A DNA stretch of 64,000 nt, from the NCBI RefSeq assembly GCF_014595885.1, contig NZ_JABUKC010000003.1, positions 1 through 64,000 of the forward strand, written 5' to 3'. Under the pieces are notes generated by a model that was given only the letters and a program-made list of their open reading frames with translations, made no database searches and was not told where the DNA came from. The translations under genes were made by a program, and so were the position numbers. Of this stretch, positions 61,033 to 64,000 are shown in pieces. The first letter of the stretch is position 1, and every line of letters begins with the position of its first letter. Source of the DNA: Microcella alkalica. GTDB lineage: Bacteria; Actinomycetota; Actinomycetes; Actinomycetales; Microbacteriaceae.

Positions 61033-61937
61033 CCGAGCATCGCAACCGTCTCGGCCAGCGTCGGCGCCGTGGCCGGCCCCCGCCGCGTGACGGCGAGCGC
61101 GGCGGCCGCGTTCGCGAGCCGAGCGGCGCGCGCGGGCGCCTCGCCGCGGGCGAGCGCGGCGGCGAACGCACCGAGATGCGCATCACCCGCGCCGTTGGTG
61201 TCGACCTGCTCGACGGCGATGCCGGGGACTCGCTCGACCTGCCCGCACACCGCGACGAGGCAGCCCTCGGCGCCGAGCCGCACGAGCACGCCGCGCCCCT
61301 GCGCGGCGAGCGCGCGCGCCGCCGACTCCGGCTCGGGCTCGCCCGTGAGGGCTCGGGCTTCGGCGAGCGAGGCGCTCACCCAGTCGGCGCGCGCGAGGGC
61401 CGCCGCAAGCGCGTCGGGACGCTCGACGACGGCCAGCGGGCCGGGGTCGAGCAGCACGGTCGTGCGCTCGGGCAGCGCGGTCAGCCAGGGCGCGAGCACC
61501 CCGCCGTTCGTCGCCCCGAGCAGCCCGTAGCCGGAGACGTGCACGAGGTCGTCGTCGGCGACCTCGACCTCCGCGAGCGCGGCGCCATCGAGGTGCGCCT
61601 CGGCGCCGAACGCGGTCGCGAACGCCCGCTCGCCGTCGGCCTCGGTCATCGCGACATCGAGCCCGGTGTCGAGCGACGGATGCGCGGGCAGCAGCACCTC
61701 GACCCCCTCGGCCGCGAGGCTCGCCCGCACGAGCTCGCCGAGCGGACCGGTGCCGTGCGCCCCGGCGTAGGCGGCCGCGAGCCCCTGCCGGCGGGCGGCG
61801 AGCAGCACGTTGACGGCGCCGCCGGCGTGCAGGCCGCGGGAGCGGCCGAGCACGTCGCCGCCGCGCGCGGGCAAGTGCGGGAGGTCGAGGGCGAGGTCGA
61901 CGAGGGCGTTGCCGACGCTGACGAGGCGCGCGGTCAT
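61029..61937 (-). CDS. PfkB-family carbohydrate/nucleoside kinase
   Basis: A 302-residue ribokinase-fold kinase. N-terminal VSVGNALVDLALDLPHLP, substrate loop GGAVNVLLAARRQGL near 39, and the C-terminal NGAGDAHLGAF signature with catalytic Asp252. The short length and absence of ribokinase-specific residues point to a ribose, fructose or nucleoside-type kinase that I cannot name. Last gene of the NCS1/isochorismatase/glycohydrolase operon (ATGA overlap), so it probably phosphorylates the sugar released by the glycohydrolase (inference). Confidence 0.87.
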   Translation of the reverse strand: MTARLVSVGNALVDLALDLPHLPARGGDVLGRSRGLHAGGAVNVLLAARRQGLAAAYAGAHGTGPLGELVRASLAAEGVEVLLPAHPSLDTGLDVAMTEADGERAFATAFGAEAHLDGAALAEVEVADDDLVHVSGYGLLGATNGGVLAPWLTALPERTTVLLDPGPLAVVERPDALAAALARADWVSASLAEARALTGEPEPESAARALAAQGRGVLVRLGAEGCLVAVCGQVERVPGIAVEQVDTNGAGDAHLGAFAAALARGEAPARAARLANAAAALAVTRRGPATAPTLAETVAMLG

Positions 61938-63010
61938 CCCGCTGCCCGGTGACGGAGGGCGAGCAGAGCATCGGCGATCGCGGGCAGGCCGAGCGAGTCG
62001 GCGCCGAGCCTCGCAGCGCTCACCGCGTCGACGGTCGCCGCGGGCCCCCTCGCCCACGGCGCGGTGCCGTGCACGGCGCCGGCGATCGCACCCGCGATGG
62101 CAGCGATCGTGTCGGCATCGCCTCCGAGCGAGGCGGCGGCGCGCACCGCGAGCCACGGGTCGTCGACGAGGGCGAGCACGGCGAAGGCCGCCGGAATGGA
62201 CTCCTGCGAGGCGAGGCTCGTGCCGACGACGAGCGCGAGGCGGTCGATGGCCTCGCCGAGCGGCACCTCGGCGGCGCGCAGCGACTCGACGAGGGCCATC
62301 GCCTCCCGGATGCGCGCCGCGACGTCGGCCCCCGCAACCCAGTGCCCGCGGTCGCGGCACCGCTCGGCCGCATCGACCCCGGCGGCGAGTGCGGCGGGCA
62401 GGTCGGCGCCGGCGACTCCGGCGCTCACGGCGGCGGCCACGGCCGAGGCGGCGGCGAGCGCGAGCGAGGTGGCGTGGGTCACCGAGCTCGCGGCCTCGAC
62501 GGCGTCGAGCAGGGCATCCGCCCCCGCATCATCAGCAGAGAGGGGCGTCGCGATGCCGACGGGCGCGATGCGCATCGCCGCGCCGTTCGTCGTGCCCGTG
62601 CGTCCCGCGGTCTCGAGCGGCTCGCCGCGCAGCACCGCCTGCACGGCGCGCGTGGTCGAGGGCCCGAGCAGGTCGGTCGAACCGCGGCGGCGCATGTCGT
62701 CCTCCCACGCGACGAGGGCGCGGGCGAGCGCGGCCGCCTCGATGCGGCCCTCGCCGTCGATGAGCAGTCGCGCGACGAGCAGCGCCTGCTCGGTGTCGTC
62801 GGTGATCGCCCCGGCGGGCATGCCCCCGGCGAGCGGATGCTCGGCCTCGGCCTCCACGAAGCCGTCGACGACGCCGCCCGTTCGCTCCCGCACCGCATCG
62901 CGGCGCAGCAGCTGGAACGGCATGCCGAGGGCGTCGCCGACCGCGAGCCCCTGCAGCGCGCCGAGCGCGCGATCGAGTTCGCCCTCCGTCGGCGCCGTCG
63001 CGTCGCTCAC
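61934..63010 (-). CDS. ADP-ribosylglycohydrolase family protein
   Basis: A 358-residue all-helical DraG/ARH-family protein. N-terminal GLAVGDALGMPFQ near 21, the metal-binding ITDDTEQ with Asp71, Asp72 near 69-75, TNGAAMRIAP near 149 and the second metal site GGDADTIAAIAG near 308. Both metal sites are intact, so it should hydrolyse an N- or O-ribosyl bond. In an uptake operon the substrate may be a free ribosylated compound (nucleoside, ADP-ribose-like) rather than a modified protein; inference. GTG start overlapping the upstream gene. Confidence 0.88.
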   Translation of the reverse strand: MSDATAPTEGELDRALGALQGLAVGDALGMPFQLLRRDAVRERTGGVVDGFVEAEAEHPLAGGMPAGAITDDTEQALLVARLLIDGEGRIEAAALARALVAWEDDMRRRGSTDLLGPSTTRAVQAVLRGEPLETAGRTGTTNGAAMRIAPVGIATPLSADDAGADALLDAVEAASSVTHATSLALAAASAVAAAVSAGVAGADLPAALAAGVDAAERCRDRGHWVAGADVAARIREAMALVESLRAAEVPLGEAIDRLALVVGTSLASQESIPAAFAVLALVDDPWLAVRAAASLGGDADTIAAIAGAIAGAVHGTAPWARGPAATVDAVSAARLGADSLGLPAIADALLALRHRAAG

Positions 63011-63591
63011 GGGCCGGCGACCTCGGCGAGCACCGCGTCGGAGCTGGTGATCTCGATGAGCGGCGCGTAGAGCGCCATCGCGGCAAGCGCCCGCTCGTGG
63101 TCAGCCTCCGAGACCCCCGCGCACGCATCGGCGAGGACGCGCACCCGCACGCCCGCGTCGGCGGCGGCGAGCGCCGTCGAGAGCACGCAGCAGTCGGTCG
63201 AGACCCCGGCGAGCACCAGGTCGTGGCCGACGAGCGAGGCGAGCTCCGCATCCCATTTCGAGAACGTCGTGCGCGTCACGATCCGGTGATCGCCCGCCGG
63301 GAGGCTCGGCAGCAGATCCCAGATCGCATCGGTCGGCGGCACGAGCGCGAACGACCACTGCGCGTAGTAGGGCACCCACGCGCCGACCGGCTCATCGGGA
63401 GCCACGAAGCGCGTGAGGGCGACGCGATCGCCGAAGGCCTCCACGAGGCGCGCGACGGTCGGCTCGATCGCGGGCGAGCCGGGCGCGAACCACGGGCTGC
63501 CCGCCTCGCCGAAGACCCGCTGCATGTCGATGACGACGAGCCACGGATGCCCGCCCGCGCGATCCCCCGCCACCGGGGCCGCACCGCTCAT
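63007..63591 (-). CDS. Isochorismatase-family cysteine hydrolase
   Basis: A 194-residue alpha/beta cysteine hydrolase. Catalytic triad visible: Asp22 in VVIDMQRVF, Lys112 in TFSKWDAEL, and Cys135 in GVSTDCCVL with the family cis-peptide. The group includes nicotinamidase, ureidoacrylate hydrolase and others; the context of NCS1 permease and glycohydrolase suggests an amide of a pyridine or pyrimidine ring compound. ATG overlaps the permease stop by one base (TGATG). Confidence 0.88.
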   Translation of the reverse strand: MSGAAPVAGDRAGGHPWLVVIDMQRVFGEAGSPWFAPGSPAIEPTVARLVEAFGDRVALTRFVAPDEPVGAWVPYYAQWSFALVPPTDAIWDLLPSLPAGDHRIVTRTTFSKWDAELASLVGHDLVLAGVSTDCCVLSTALAAADAGVRVRVLADACAGVSEADHERALAAMALYAPLIEITSSDAVLAEVAGP

Positions 63592-64000
63592 CACGCGACG
63601 GGAGCGGTCGCGCCGAGGGCCTCCTGCCGCCGCACGGCCGCGCGGCCGAGCAGCAGGTAGCCGACGAACCCGATCAGCAGCGAGATGAGCACGCCGAGGT
63701 TCGCGCCCTCGAAGCCGGGCGTGAGACCGAGGAAGTACCCCTGCCACAGGAACGCGTCGCCGTAGAAGGCGTTCGAGACGAAGCCCCAGCCGATCGCGGT
63801 GCCGACGACGAGCAGCACGATCGACTCCCAGCGCACGGCGCCGTAGCGGCCGCGGCGGTCGTAGAGCTCGGCGTCGGCGTACGGCTGCTTCCGCAGGATG
63901 ATGTCGGCGATGAACATGCCCGCCCAGGCCGCGATCGGCACGCCGAGCGTGATGAGGAAGCCCTGGAACGGCCCGAAGAAGTCCTGCGCGACGAAGACGA
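63591..64000 (-). CDS. NCS1-family nucleobase/cytosine permease, C-terminal part (runs off the right edge)
   Basis: Only the last 136 or so codons are inside the window; the frame is open to base 64000. Visible hydrophobic segments: about four. FFGPFQGFLITLGVPIAAW, FIADIILRK and the Asp/Tyr-rich linker YADAELYDRRGRYG (the late cytosolic loop of NCS1 proteins) identify the family, which imports cytosine, purines, allantoin, hydantoins or thiamine precursors with H+ or Na+. First known gene of the cassette; the promoter lies beyond the edge. Confidence 0.82.
   Translation of the reverse strand, partial: VFVAQDFFGPFQGFLITLGVPIAAWAGMFIADIILRKQPYADAELYDRRGRYGAVRWESIVLLVVGTAIGWGFVSNAFYGDAFLWQGYFLGLTPGFEGANLGVLISLLIGFVGYLLLGRAAVRRQEALGATAPVA

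Overview
This is a high-GC window with dense, often overlapping genes, GTG and TTG starts, a WhiB-family regulator, DUF3499 and DUF5719 proteins and an actinobacterial rRNA leader at the left edge. It is a chromosomal segment of an actinobacterium of the order Micrococcales, most likely the family Microbacteriaceae. The family is inferred, not proven. I see no transposase, integrase, phage gene, tRNA or CRISPR array.

Layout. Bases 1-496 hold the promoter and leader of a ribosomal RNA operon that runs leftward out of the window, followed by the ahcY terminator. From 497 to 8932 lies a conserved actinobacterial block: ahcY, manB (phosphomannomutase), a DUF3499 protein, a degenerate zincin on the opposite strand, DUF5719, a large membrane glycosyltransferase and whiB2. 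From about 9.1 to 54.4 kb there is a 45-kb cell-envelope region. It contains galE, a secreted protein joining cell-wall-binding repeats to a serine hydrolase, manA, a secreted subtilisin with four FN3 repeats, a broken lipoprotein gene, an acyl-CoA dehydrogenase, two tandem O-antigen-ligase-like proteins, a membrane acyltransferase and an LGFP-repeat secreted protein. It also carries two ABC export systems (a fused exporter and a TagGH/Wzm-Wzt pair), about a dozen glycosyltransferases, all four dTDP-L-rhamnose genes (rmlA, B, C, D), and five enzymes whose set matches the UDP-2,3-diacetamido-2,3-dideoxy-D-mannuronic acid (Wbp) pathway. From 54.4 to 59.2 kb the conserved block resumes with an LCP-family glycan ligase, purE, purK, a GtrA protein, a PH-domain protein and birA. 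From 59.3 kb to the right end lie a sodium-dependent MetP/MetS-type amino acid transporter and an oppositely oriented four-gene cassette (NCS1 permease, isochorismatase-like hydrolase, ADP-ribosylglycohydrolase, PfkB sugar kinase) that runs off the right edge.

How the genes work together (inference). Phosphomannomutase, mannose-6-phosphate isomerase, GalE, WecB, RmlABCD and the Wbp-like enzymes make activated mannose, galactose, N-acetylmannosamine, rhamnose and probably diacetamido-uronic acid precursors. Glycosyltransferases assemble chains on a lipid carrier. The TagGH-like and fused ABC transporters, or the membrane ligases, move or join them across the membrane, and the LCP protein can attach the product to peptidoglycan. 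The acyltransferase may O-acylate the glycan.

Sequence-level signals of note are a TANNNT box placed 6-7 bases before the start codon of twelve genes, which points to leaderless transcription; four convergent gene pairs that share a single CTAG as both stop codons; and a lipoprotein gene carrying both an in-frame amber stop and a later frameshift.
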